Below, piece after piece: positions 37,462-45,839 of a stretch of 64,000 bases of DNA. How positions within the stretch are numbered: the first letter of the stretch is position 1; each line of letters opens with the position of its first letter. Under the pieces are notes generated by a model. It saw only the letters and a program-made list of their open reading frames with translations. It ran no database searches and was not told the origin of the DNA. The stretch spans positions 1,736,001-1,800,000 of the forward strand of contig OZ247498.1 of NCBI GenBank assembly GCA_965233675.1. Direction: 5' to 3'. The translations under genes and the position numbers were made by a program. Origin of the DNA: SZUA-309 sp965233675 (GTDB taxonomy: Bacteria > Pseudomonadota > Gammaproteobacteria > Pseudomonadales > Azotimanducaceae).

Positions 37462-38430
37462 TCAGCCGCTGACCCGCAGCACCACTTTGCCGAAAGTCTG
37501 ATCCGCGGCCACCAGAGCATGTGCCTCTTCAGCCGCTTCGATGGGCAACACGGTCTCTACGATCGGCTTGACCGCGCCACTGTCGATCTGGGGCCAGACC
37601 TCCGCAGCCAGCGCATCCATCACCGCCGACTTGGCCGCAACGGACCGGGCACGCAGGGTGGAACCGATGATGCGCTGACGTTTCACCATCATCAGGCCCA
37701 GGTTGACGCTGGCCTCCGCGCCGCCCATCAGGCCGATGATCACCAGTCGGCCATCCAGTCCGAGCACACTCAGATTAGCCGGCAGATATCCGGCACCCAC
37801 CGGATCCAGAATCACATCCACCCCATCGGGCGCCCAGGTCTTCACCGGCGGCACAAAATCCCCGTCGTGCCGGTTCCAGCCACCGTCTGCGCCAAGCCCG
37901 ATGCAACGTTCGATTTTTTCAGGGTTCCCGGCGGTGACAAAGCACGGATTGCCCCGGGCTCGACAGAGTTGGATGGCTGCGGTACCGACGCCGCTGGCGC
38001 CCGCGTGCAGCAGCACGGTCTCACCAAGACGCGTGCCTGCTTCCATGAAGAGATTGAGATAGGCGGTGGCGAAGACTTCCGGTATCGCGGCTGCCTCGGT
38101 CATGTCGAGACCGGATGGGATCGGCAGCACCTGCCCGGCGGGCACCACCACTTCCTCTGCATAGCCACCGCCGGCAAGCAGCGCACAAACTTCGTCGCCC
38201 ACCCTGACGCGCGAGACGCCTTCACCCACCTCCAGCACCTCGCCGGAGCATTCCAGTCCCAGTATCGGACTTGCCCCGGGCGGTGGCGGATAACCCCCCG
38301 TGCGCTGAACGAGGTCCGCCCGATTCACCGCCGTGGCGGCGACCCGTATGCGGACTTCGCCCACACCGACCGATCCGGAATCGGCCTCGGCCCAGATCAG
38401 TTTTCCGTCTTCAACCAGAATGGCTTTCAT
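37462..38430 (-). CDS. NAD(P)H quinone oxidoreductase (zeta-crystallin/PIG3 type)
   Basis: A 322-residue zinc-independent medium-chain dehydrogenase. The GroES-like domain (about residues 1-120, with AVNRADLVQRTGGYPPPPG) is followed by the nucleotide-binding fold with LLHAGASGVGTAAIQLCRARG. The family signature around ADLVQR...YPPP matches the PIG3 subgroup. Such enzymes reduce quinones or 2-enals with NADPH. It is followed by hisF on the same strand upstream (18 bp), but no functional link is evident. Confidence 0.9.
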   Translation of the reverse strand: MKAILVEDGKLIWAEADSGSVGVGEVRIRVAATAVNRADLVQRTGGYPPPPGASPILGLECSGEVLEVGEGVSRVRVGDEVCALLAGGGYAEEVVVPAGQVLPIPSGLDMTEAAAIPEVFATAYLNLFMEAGTRLGETVLLHAGASGVGTAAIQLCRARGNPCFVTAGNPEKIERCIGLGADGGWNRHDGDFVPPVKTWAPDGVDVILDPVGAGYLPANLSVLGLDGRLVIIGLMGGAEASVNLGLMMVKRQRIIGSTLRARSVAAKSAVMDALAAEVWPQIDSGAVKPIVETVLPIEAAEEAHALVAADQTFGKVVLRVSG

Positions 38431-38448
38431 CGAATCAGGCTCCAGGAA

Positions 38449-39228
38449 TTACCAGGACATGCGCATCTTCACGCCCTGCTCGTGCAGATAAGTCTTCAGC
38501 GCACTGCAGGTGTAGTCACCATAGTGGACCATGGACGCAACCAGTGCCGCATCGGCCTTGCCTTCGGTGAGCGCTTCGGCCAGATGATGGGGTTCGCCCG
38601 CCCCGCCGGATGCGATCACCGGTATTCGCACCGCTTCGGCAATCATGCGCGTGAGCTTCAGCTCGTAACCCGCGCGGGTGCCATCTGCGTCGATGGCGTT
38701 CACCACCAGTTCACCGGCCCCCAGGGCTTCACCACGCGTTGCCCAGGCCAGTGCATCCAGACCCACCGGCGTGCGCCCGCCGTTGATGACGATCTCATAG
38801 CCCGAGGGACATTCGGCGCTCACCGGAACCGCCCTGATGTCCATGGACAGAACGATGTTCTGGGATCCCACCGCCTCCGCGCACTCGCTGATGAGTTCCG
38901 GGCGTTTCACCGCCGCTGAGTTCACATTGATTTTCTCGGCCCCGGCCAGGCGCAGATCCGTGGCGTCCGCGACGGACCGGATACCACCGCCGACGGACAG
39001 CGGAATGAACACCTGCTCCGCCACGGCCTCGACAACGTCGAGCATGATGTTGCGCTTGTCGCTGGAAGCGGTGATGTCGTAGAAGACGAGTTCGTCGAGC
39101 CCATCGAGGTAGTACTCTCTGGCCTTCTCCACCGGGTCGCCGATGTCCTTTGTATCCACGAACTTGACGCTTTTGGCCAGTTTGCCGTCACGCACATCCA
39201 GACAGGCAATCAGTCGTTTGCTCAGCAT
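38449..39228 (-). CDS. hisF: Imidazole glycerol phosphate synthase subunit HisF
   Basis: HisF is the cyclase subunit that converts PRFAR and ammonia into IGP and AICAR. The 259-residue TIM-barrel protein keeps the catalytic Asp in IACLDV (Asp11) and Lys19, plus SVGGGIRS, AEKINVNSAAV, NAIDADGTRAGYEL and PVIASGGAGEP. Several segments (KFVDTKDIGDPVEKAREYY, the CPSGYEIVINGGR stretch) differ from the HisF usual in gammaproteobacteria and recall forms I associate with deltaproteobacteria. It overlaps hisH by 7 nt. No other his biosynthesis gene is near. Confidence 0.92.
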   Translation of the reverse strand: MLSKRLIACLDVRDGKLAKSVKFVDTKDIGDPVEKAREYYLDGLDELVFYDITASSDKRNIMLDVVEAVAEQVFIPLSVGGGIRSVADATDLRLAGAEKINVNSAAVKRPELISECAEAVGSQNIVLSMDIRAVPVSAECPSGYEIVINGGRTPVGLDALAWATRGEALGAGELVVNAIDADGTRAGYELKLTRMIAEAVRIPVIASGGAGEPHHLAEALTEGKADAALVASMVHYGDYTCSALKTYLHEQGVKMRMSW

Positions 39229-39851
39229 GTTCCGTCCCAGTTCGAAAATGCCGCCAGCAGTCGAAGTCCGACCCGGCCGCTCTTTTCCGGATGAAATTGG
39301 GTGGCGAAGTAGTTGGCTCTGCCCACGGCGCAGGCGAATTCCGTTTCGTATTCCGTACGGGCGTAGACCAGCGCCGGATCGGCGGGTACCGGGTAGTAGC
39401 CATGCACGTAATAAAATTCATCGCCGGGTTCGATCCCCGCGAGTACCGGATGCGGCTTCACCACCCGCACCTCGTTCCAGCCCATATGGGGAATCTTCAG
39501 ATCCGGTCGATCGAATCGGAATCGCTGCACCCGGCCGGGCAACAGGCCGAGGGTCTTCTGGTCGTCTTCCTCGGAATGATCGAAAGAGATCTGCAGGCCG
39601 AGACAGATGCCCAGCACGGGCACACCAGCGCCGATCACATCCCGGAGCGCCTGATCCATGCCTTCCCGGGTGAGGCTGCGCATGGCGCTGCCCGCCGCAC
39701 CGACGCCCGGGAAAATAACCCGCTGCGCCTGGCGTACACGGGCTGGATCCGCACTGATCTCCGCTGCCAGCCCCACTTCCGCACAGGCCCGCTGAACACT
39801 CCTCAGATTTCCCGCATCGTAGTCTATGATTACAGTACTGCGATCCTTCAA
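39222..39851 (-). CDS. hisH: Imidazole glycerol phosphate synthase glutaminase subunit HisH
   Basis: HisH supplies ammonia to HisF. The 209-residue class I amidotransferase has the nucleophile Cys in GICLGLQISF and His/Glu in ATQFHPEKSG. It begins STVIIDYDAGNLRSV, the normal N-terminus. It is translationally coupled to hisF. hisB and hisA, usually adjacent in gammaproteobacteria, are absent here, so the pair is separated from the rest of the pathway. Confidence 0.95.
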   Translation of the reverse strand: MKDRSTVIIDYDAGNLRSVQRACAEVGLAAEISADPARVRQAQRVIFPGVGAAGSAMRSLTREGMDQALRDVIGAGVPVLGICLGLQISFDHSEEDDQKTLGLLPGRVQRFRFDRPDLKIPHMGWNEVRVVKPHPVLAGIEPGDEFYYVHGYYPVPADPALVYARTEYETEFACAVGRANYFATQFHPEKSGRVGLRLLAAFSNWDGTC

Positions 39852-40020
39852 AACACGACTCCGATCCGGGGGAAAATGACGGCATGACTTCGAAAAGGAG
39901 CGCGGATACTATCCCAACTCCCCGATCCACAACAACGGCTCCACCGCGCCCTGACGGGAATACCCGGGCTGTGGCTGAACTGGACGCTACTGACCGCCAC
40001 TGAATGGTGCCTGCCCGAAG

Positions 40021-41073
40021 ATGAGCAACGGCTTCCTGATCGTAAACCTCGGCACGCCCGCCTCCACCGGCGTGCGCGACGTACGCGCGTATCTGAAGGA
40101 ATTTCTGACCGACCCCTATGTGATCGATCTGCCTTCCCCATTCCGCCAACTGCTGGTGGGCGCCTTCATCCTGCCGTTCCGGCCAAAACGCTCGGCCGAA
40201 GCCTATGGGAAGATCTGGGACGCGGCCGGTCCGGAGACTGGATCGCCCCTGCTGCACTACAGCCGCAGCCTGCATACTTCGATGCAGACGAGGCTCGGCG
40301 CCGAGCCCTGCGAGCTTGCCATGCGCTACGGCACACCAGGCATCGGCCAGGCCGTCCAGCGTCTGCTGGACCGGGGCGTGGACTGCGTGAAACTCCTCTG
40401 TCTCTATCCACAGCACGCCGACTCCACCCGGCAGACCACCATCGAAGCGGTCGCAGCCGTGCTACCCGACAGCGTTCCACTGGAGGTGATACCGCCATTT
40501 TTCGACGATGCGGACTATCTGGATGTGCAGGCAACCGTCATCCGGCGGCATCTTCCGGAAACCTGGGATCATCTGCTGCTTTCCTATCACGGTCTGCCCG
40601 AACGGCATCTGACCCGCTCGGATCCTACCGGCAGTCACTGCCTGGCCAGTCCGGACTGCTGCGAAGTTCCATCGGTCGCTCATGCGACCTGCTATCGCCA
40701 TCAGGCGCGGGTCACCTCGAGACATCTGGCGCAACGACTCGACATTCCGCCGGAACGCTGGTCGGTGAGCTATCAGTCAAGGCTCGGCCGGCTGCCCTGG
40801 CTCGAGCCCTATACGGACCAGGTGCTCGCCGAATTGCCTGAGCGCGGTGTACGCCGACTGGCGGTGGCCTGCCCGGCATTCGTGGCGGACAACCTGGAAA
40901 CCCTGGAAGAGATCGGCATGGCCGGCCGGGAAACCTTTCTGAGTGCCGGGGGCGAGTCTTTTCAGCTGATTCCCTGCCTGAACGATGAGCCGGCCTGGGT
41001 GGACATCCTCTGTGGCTGGCTGACCGGCACAGGTCCTCAGACCTCTGCCGCTTTCTCCGCCACCGCGACGTAG
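40021..41073 (+). CDS. hemH: Ferrochelatase
   Basis: HemH inserts Fe2+ into protoporphyrin IX, the last step of haem synthesis. The 350-residue protein has the catalytic His in LLLSYHGLPERH (His190) and the acidic motif DNLETLEEIGM. A cysteine-bearing insert (SHCLASPDCC, about residues 208-217, and ATCYRHQ) is common in this group and may bind a cluster or metal. The 169 bp between hisH and hemH hold no gene I can support. Its 3' end overlaps the LysR gene by 37 nt. Confidence 0.95.
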   Translation: MSNGFLIVNLGTPASTGVRDVRAYLKEFLTDPYVIDLPSPFRQLLVGAFILPFRPKRSAEAYGKIWDAAGPETGSPLLHYSRSLHTSMQTRLGAEPCELAMRYGTPGIGQAVQRLLDRGVDCVKLLCLYPQHADSTRQTTIEAVAAVLPDSVPLEVIPPFFDDADYLDVQATVIRRHLPETWDHLLLSYHGLPERHLTRSDPTGSHCLASPDCCEVPSVAHATCYRHQARVTSRHLAQRLDIPPERWSVSYQSRLGRLPWLEPYTDQVLAELPERGVRRLAVACPAFVADNLETLEEIGMAGRETFLSAGGESFQLIPCLNDEPAWVDILCGWLTGTGPQTSAAFSATAT

Positions 41074-41903
41074 AAGTTCTGCACAAGCGGCTGGGAGAAC
41101 ATCGATTTCCTGGCGACGAACCGCACAGGCCGGGTCAGACCGGCTTCCGTCAGGTCGATCCACTGGCCAGGTCTGACCCCGAGCGTGCGCGCCACGCCGG
41201 CAGGCACCAGACCATGTCCGAACCCGGCCTGGGCCATCTGAGCCACCGCAAAGAAAGATTCCAGCGACGCGGTCCTATTGAGATGCAGCCGGCCCATGTC
41301 GTCCTCGATGGACTGCCAGGCGCCGGATCGGGATTCGATGGTGATCACATCGAGGGAATCACCGATCTCATAGTTCAATCCGGACAGGCCCGAGGGCAGG
41401 ATCACCATGGGTTCACGGCGAATCACCTCGCTCTGCAGATCGCTTTCCGCATCGGAGCTTCCGGTGCAGATGCCGACCATGTACTCACCGGAACGCAATC
41501 GGTCGAGGACCACCGGTGAGCGTTGCGCATGAAACTCGAACTCGACCTCCGGCATCCGAGCCCGGACATCCGCGAACAGCCGCGGCCCCCAGCTGCAGAG
41601 AATGGCCTCCGATACCCCGAGAATGATCTTCCCCTTCCGCAGGGCGTTGTCGGTCAGGAACACATCCCTGAGCTCGCTGATCAGCGGCGTGACCTTCTCC
41701 ACCAGCGTGGTGCCGTGATGGGTGAGCACCACCCGACGGCCGTGGCGCTCGATCAGCGTCCGGTCGTAGTAGCGCTCCAGCGCGGCGATCCGCTTGCTGA
41801 CGGCTGACTGAGACACTTTCATTACCGTTGCCGTTTCCATCATGGTGCCCGTCTTCGACAGGGTCACCAGCGTTTCCAGGTTTTCCAGCAATCGCCCACC
41901 CAA
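41037..41903 (-). CDS. LysR-family transcriptional regulator
   Basis: The protein (up to 288 residues from TTG 41903) has the LysR winged helix at the N-terminus (LENLETLVTLSKTGTMMETATVMKVSQSAVSKRI region, recognisable by SQSAVSKRIAALE) and a periplasmic-binding-like effector domain (about residues 90-288). The exact start is uncertain because only TTG codons are available; TTG at residue 5 follows a GGTGGG sequence. It is divergent from a TauE/SafE permease, so that permease is a likely target. The effector is unknown. Confidence 0.85.
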   Translation of the reverse strand: MGGRLLENLETLVTLSKTGTMMETATVMKVSQSAVSKRIAALERYYDRTLIERHGRRVVLTHHGTTLVEKVTPLISELRDVFLTDNALRKGKIILGVSEAILCSWGPRLFADVRARMPEVEFEFHAQRSPVVLDRLRSGEYMVGICTGSSDAESDLQSEVIRREPMVILPSGLSGLNYEIGDSLDVITIESRSGAWQSIEDDMGRLHLNRTASLESFFAVAQMAQAGFGHGLVPAGVARTLGVRPGQWIDLTEAGLTRPVRFVARKSMFSQPLVQNFYVAVAEKAAEV

Positions 41904-41920
41904 TACTTTCCAGGAAAGAA

Positions 41921-41933
41921 GGAATCATATTCC
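41921..41933. promoter_or_regulatory. Palindrome between the LysR gene and the permease, candidate operator
   Basis: GGAAT-CAT-ATTCC is a perfect 5-bp inverted repeat with a 3-bp centre, within the 87-bp divergent intergenic region, flanked more distantly by GAAAG and CTTTC. It resembles the dyads bound by LysR-type regulators. The regulator bound is inferred from position only. Confidence 0.4.
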
Positions 41934-41990
41934 AACTATTCGCTTTCTTCATGTCATAACCCCCGTAGACTCACCGCCCCGGAGGTAACC

Positions 41991-42719
41991 GTGCTCGAAA
42001 TCGTCATCATCACCGCTGTGCTGGCCACCAGCATCCTGTCCGGCGTACTCGGGATGGCGGGCGGCATGATTCTCATGGCCATCCTGGTGTCGACCCTCTC
42101 CGTGGGTGCCGCCATGATGCTCCATGGCGCGGTCCAGGCCATGGCCAACGGTTCACGCAGCTGGTTCCTGCGCCAGCATGTGCAATGGCGGATTCTGCCG
42201 GCCTACGCGTGCGGGGCCGCACTCACCGTCGCTGGATTCACGGCGCTGGCATTGGTGCCGGATGCGAATCTCGTTCTGATTCTCGTCGGCATCATGCCGT
42301 TCCTGGCCCGGCTGGTACCCCATCTCCGGGGCCTGGACGTAACCCACCTGCCCACCGCAGCCCTCTCCGGTGTAGTGGTGACCGCCGCGCAACTGTTCGC
42401 CGGCGCCTCCGGTGCACTGCTCGACATCTTTTATCTGAATGCCCGGCTCAACCGCTTCGAAATCATTGCCACCAAGGCCTTCACCCAGGCCGCCGGTCAT
42501 CTGCTGAAGCTCGTCTACTACGGGCTCATCATCGGCGTCACCGATTCCGTGGCTTCCTGGGTCTATGTGGCGGCCATCGCCACCGCCGTACTGGGCACCC
42601 GGATCGGCACGTTGCTGCTGCACCGCGTCAGCGACGATGGCTTCCGGCGCATCAGCGGGCAGGTGATTCTTCTGATCGGCGGTGTCTGTGTGCTGAAGGG
42701 TGTCTGGGGCACCCTGTGA
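41991..42719 (+). CDS. TauE/SafE-family membrane permease
   Basis: The 242-residue protein is almost entirely hydrophobic, with about seven to eight membrane helices, and has the family features GVLGMAGGMILMAIL near the N-terminus and ALSGVVVTAAQLFAGASGALLD in the middle. TauE/SafE proteins are proposed exporters of sulfite, sulfoacetate or other organic anions. The start is GTG 41991, set by a strong GGAGG at 41981-41985. The divergent LysR gene suggests substrate-induced control. Substrate unknown. Confidence 0.88.
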   Translation: MLEIVIITAVLATSILSGVLGMAGGMILMAILVSTLSVGAAMMLHGAVQAMANGSRSWFLRQHVQWRILPAYACGAALTVAGFTALALVPDANLVLILVGIMPFLARLVPHLRGLDVTHLPTAALSGVVVTAAQLFAGASGALLDIFYLNARLNRFEIIATKAFTQAAGHLLKLVYYGLIIGVTDSVASWVYVAAIATAVLGTRIGTLLLHRVSDDGFRRISGQVILLIGGVCVLKGVWGTL

Positions 42720-42796
42720 TTCACGCCGGACCGATCCGCGACTTGATACTATCTGCACTGTTCATCCCTTCGATTCAGTGAGGTAGCACCAGGCCC

Positions 42797-44155
42797 ATGG
42801 CCACAGAAGTTTCCGGACAGAACATGTTCAACCGGTTCCTGCACTCCCAGGTATCCGGCGCCTTCATACTCATCTTCGCCACGGCGATTGCTCTGATCTG
42901 GGCGAACTCGCCCTGGGGGCAGGCTTACTACGACATATCGCACACCTACCTGGGCGTCCGTTTCGGAGATGCCGAATTCAAGCTGACGCTGTCGCACTGG
43001 ATCAAGGATGGCCTGATGGCCATCTTCTTCTTCGTCGTCGGTCTGGAAATCAAACGGGAAATCGTGGTCGGCGAGCTTTCCTCCGTCGACAAGGCCATGC
43101 TGCCGGTGGTCGCTGCGGTCGGCGGGGCCGTGGTGCCCGCGCTCTTTTACGTGGGTGTGAATCTGGGCAGCGGTTCTATCAGCGGCTGGGGCATTCCCAT
43201 GGCCACCGACATCGCCTTTGCCCTCGGTGTGCTCGCCATGTTCGGCAAACGGGTGCCCCTGGGGCTGAAGGTCTTTCTCACTGCCCTGGCCATCGCCGAC
43301 GACCTCATTGCCGTGGCCGCCATCGCCATCTTCTACACACCCGACCTGGATGTCGCCACCCTGACCTTATCCATCGTTCCCCTGGTGCTCATGGTCGTGC
43401 TCAACCGGGCCGGCGTGCGAGCCACCTGGGTCTATTCCACCCTCGCGACCATCGTCTGGCTCGGCGTACTCGGTTCCGGCGTGCACGCCACCATCGCCGG
43501 CGTCATGGTGGCAATGGTCATTCCAGTGCGACCGGCAATCGATCCCGCCAGCTTCATCCGGACCACCCGGTCCCTGCTCGGCGAGATCGACGGCAAAGAC
43601 AATTCCCTGGAAGCCCTGATTCACGATTCCAACCGGCGCAACAAGCTCTCCCGCCTGAACCTGGTGGTTGAGGATGCGATCCCGCCTGCCATTGCCCTGG
43701 AACACCGACTGCACCCGTTTCAATCCTTCCTGATCCTGCCGTTGTTTGCTCTGTTCAGCGCCGGGGTGGCGTTCGATGCGGAGACATTGCAGGGCTTTCC
43801 GTCCGAGGTGAGTCTGGGTGTGATGGTCGGCCTGGTGCTCGGCAAGCCGGTCGGCATTCTGTTCGCCAGCTGGGCGGTGATGAAAATTGCCGACATAGAA
43901 CTGAACGGCGTCACCCTGCCCATGCTGCTGGGCGCCGGCTGTCTTGCCGGTATCGGCTTCACCATGTCGATCTTCATCAGTGAACTGGCGTACACCAATG
44001 AGATGTTCATCAATCAGGCCAAGGTCGGCATCCTGATCGCATCACTGGCCTCGGGAGTCATCGGTGCGTTTGTGCTGCATCTGACGCTGCCCCGCGATGC
44101 AGCCAGGTCGAATACTGAACACGCGGCACCAGCGTCACGGGTTGCCCGCGTCTAA
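42797..44155 (+). CDS. nhaA: Na+/H+ antiporter NhaA
   Basis: NhaA expels sodium in exchange for protons. The 452-residue protein has the N-terminal FIFATAIALIWANSPW, IPMATDIAFALGVLAM and ALAIADDLIAVAAIAIFY (the paired Asp residues of the ion site), and a C-terminal half with GIGFTMSIFISELAY. It is longer than E. coli NhaA (388) because of a loop near residues 265-300 and a C-terminal extension. The ATG at 42797 follows GAGG. Its 3' end overlaps the convergent SnoaL-like gene by 4 nt. Confidence 0.95.
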   Translation: MATEVSGQNMFNRFLHSQVSGAFILIFATAIALIWANSPWGQAYYDISHTYLGVRFGDAEFKLTLSHWIKDGLMAIFFFVVGLEIKREIVVGELSSVDKAMLPVVAAVGGAVVPALFYVGVNLGSGSISGWGIPMATDIAFALGVLAMFGKRVPLGLKVFLTALAIADDLIAVAAIAIFYTPDLDVATLTLSIVPLVLMVVLNRAGVRATWVYSTLATIVWLGVLGSGVHATIAGVMVAMVIPVRPAIDPASFIRTTRSLLGEIDGKDNSLEALIHDSNRRNKLSRLNLVVEDAIPPAIALEHRLHPFQSFLILPLFALFSAGVAFDAETLQGFPSEVSLGVMVGLVLGKPVGILFASWAVMKIADIELNGVTLPMLLGAGCLAGIGFTMSIFISELAYTNEMFINQAKVGILIASLASGVIGAFVLHLTLPRDAARSNTEHAAPASRVARV

Positions 44156-44535
44156 AACATGCCGTTGTCGTTTCTCGACGACGCCGGGATGACCTGCAGC
44201 ACGTCCCAGTGCTCGATGACTCTGCCGGCGGCATCGAAGCGGAAGATGTCGATCCCGGCATAGTCATGGTCTCCCGGCCATGTCTGGTGACAGTGCAGCA
44301 CGACCAGGTCACCTTCCGCAATCACACGCTTGAAAGTCACCCGTTTGCCCGGATAGTCGGCGGCCATCCGTTCGAAGTACTCGATAAAGGCTTCTTTGCC
44401 GTCGCCGACTTCCGGGTTGTGCTGAATGTATCCGGCGCCAACATAGCGCTCCACGGCCTCGCGGGGACGGTTCTGGTTGAACATGAGATCGTAGAACGCC
44501 TGGGCGTTCTGTTTGTTGGCGTCCGGGTTGCTCAT
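44152..44535 (-). CDS. SnoaL-like (NTF2-fold) protein
   Basis: From ATG 44535 the protein has 127 residues and an NTF2/SnoaL-like alpha-beta barrel pattern: an N-terminal helix (QNAQAFYDLMFNQNRPREAV), YIQHNPEVGDGKEAFIEYF, and paired strands with VVLHCHQTWPG and DIFRFDAAGRVIEHWDVLQ. Members act on small hydrophobic molecules as isomerases, cyclases or hydrolases; many are uncharacterised. Upstream in-frame codons to 44655 give no similarity and are excluded. It lies downstream of the serine hydrolase on the same strand. Confidence 0.85.
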   Translation of the reverse strand: MSNPDANKQNAQAFYDLMFNQNRPREAVERYVGAGYIQHNPEVGDGKEAFIEYFERMAADYPGKRVTFKRVIAEGDLVVLHCHQTWPGDHDYAGIDIFRFDAAGRVIEHWDVLQVIPASSRNDNGMF

Positions 44536-44572
44536 TGAGTCGCTGGTGCCTGACTGTTGATGGATCGATGAG

Positions 44573-45757
44573 TTACTTGAAGTGCCCGGTGATCGCCCGG
44601 TAGACGCTGTCCAGGCGATCGAAATCCTCATTCCGCCCCGCATGCTCCCAGGCACTGTGCACGGCGATCACCAGATTCTGCTCAGGCGCCACATAGATAC
44701 CCTGCCCGAAAATCCCCGAAGCACTGTAGGTGCCGTCCGGATTCAACCACCAGAAATATCCGTAGCCCGGATACCCCTTCGACGGCGCTGTGGACGCTGC
44801 CATCCAGCCTTCCGGCAGCACCCGGCGGCCATCCGGAAGGACGCCGTCGGCCAGCGCAAACAGTCCGATCCGGCCATAGTCTCTGAGCGTCGCATTGATA
44901 CAGCAGCCACCGAACTCTCCCCCGGCGGGCTCAGTCAGCTGCCAGTACGCGTCCGCTTCCATCCCGAATGGCGACCAGATCCTGTCTTCGAGATAGGTGG
45001 ACAGATTGTTGCCAATCGCCGCTCGGAGCAGAGTGCCCGCCAGATTCGTTTCTGCCGTGTTGTAATTGAACCGCTCGCCGGGCGCTGCGACCCGGGCTTT
45101 GACCTTCAGGAAATCGTACAGCTCGATGGTCTCCCAGCTTGCGGATGCCACATCCGATTCAGGGTCTGCATAGTCTTCGTTCCACTCCACCCCGGATGCC
45201 ATCTGCAGGAGGTTTCTGATGGTCGTTTCTTCATAAGGCGAACCGGCAAGCCGCGGCAGGTAGTCCGTGACCCTTTCGTCCACACCGGCGATGTAACCGT
45301 CCTGAATCGCCGCCCCGATCAGCATGGCGACCACCGACTTGGCAACGGAATACGACACCCAGCGACTGTCCGCCGTATTGCCGAGCCCATAGTATTCATA
45401 GAGGATTTCACCGTCCCGGATGACCAGAAAACCGGCGGTGTGATGCGCCTCGAGGTATTCATCGAGGGTCATCTGCTCGTCACCGTGAGTGATGCGCAGA
45501 CCACCGAGTGCCTGCAGGTTCGACGGGAGCGGCAGGGGTTCCGGTGACGCGGCGATCTTTCGGGTCGGACTGAGTTGCTCCATGTTCCTGAAACCGACCA
45601 CTTTGTCTGCAGCCCCCCAGAACAGCGGCGCGTCCGGGTTGATCGCACCGAGGCGGTCCGCATCTTCATCCGGGTTCAGGGTCGGCGCCTGGTAGGTATC
45701 CGCAAGTGCGGTTATCGACAGCAGCAGGGCGGCCACACAGATCAGCTTCACGTACAC
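44573..45757 (-). CDS. Secreted serine hydrolase of the beta-lactamase/class C family
   Basis: The 394-residue protein has a signal peptide (VKLICVAALLLSITALA, cleaved before DTYQAP) and a beta-lactamase-like catalytic domain with the SxxK motif SVAK in SYSVAKSVVAML and the Tyr motif YNTAETN. The third motif is probably near GYGYFWW or the later HSAWE region. Class C-like hydrolases include esterases and peptidases as well as beta-lactamases; the substrate is not predictable. I chose GTG 45757, preceded by GGAGAG; another GTG lies at 45784. Confidence 0.86.
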   Translation of the reverse strand: MYVKLICVAALLLSITALADTYQAPTLNPDEDADRLGAINPDAPLFWGAADKVVGFRNMEQLSPTRKIAASPEPLPLPSNLQALGGLRITHGDEQMTLDEYLEAHHTAGFLVIRDGEILYEYYGLGNTADSRWVSYSVAKSVVAMLIGAAIQDGYIAGVDERVTDYLPRLAGSPYEETTIRNLLQMASGVEWNEDYADPESDVASASWETIELYDFLKVKARVAAPGERFNYNTAETNLAGTLLRAAIGNNLSTYLEDRIWSPFGMEADAYWQLTEPAGGEFGGCCINATLRDYGRIGLFALADGVLPDGRRVLPEGWMAASTAPSKGYPGYGYFWWLNPDGTYSASGIFGQGIYVAPEQNLVIAVHSAWEHAGRNEDFDRLDSVYRAITGHFK

Positions 45758-45839
45758 GGCACTCTCTCCAGACAGGTAGTGCACGGAAGATACGTGAAGG
45801 ATCCGGCGGCGTCAGCCACCAGATCCTGAAGGAACTGCG

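Noticed and set aside
39884..40003. A 39-codon frame between hisH and hemH
   Set aside because: Low-complexity Thr/Pro/Arg composition, no ribosome-binding site and no similarity; the region is treated as intergenic.
44536..44655. A longer N-terminus for the SnoaL-like protein
   Set aside because: The extra 40 residues are Ser/Gly/Arg-rich and overlap the 3' end of the serine hydrolase gene; the ATG at 44535 gives a normal family start.
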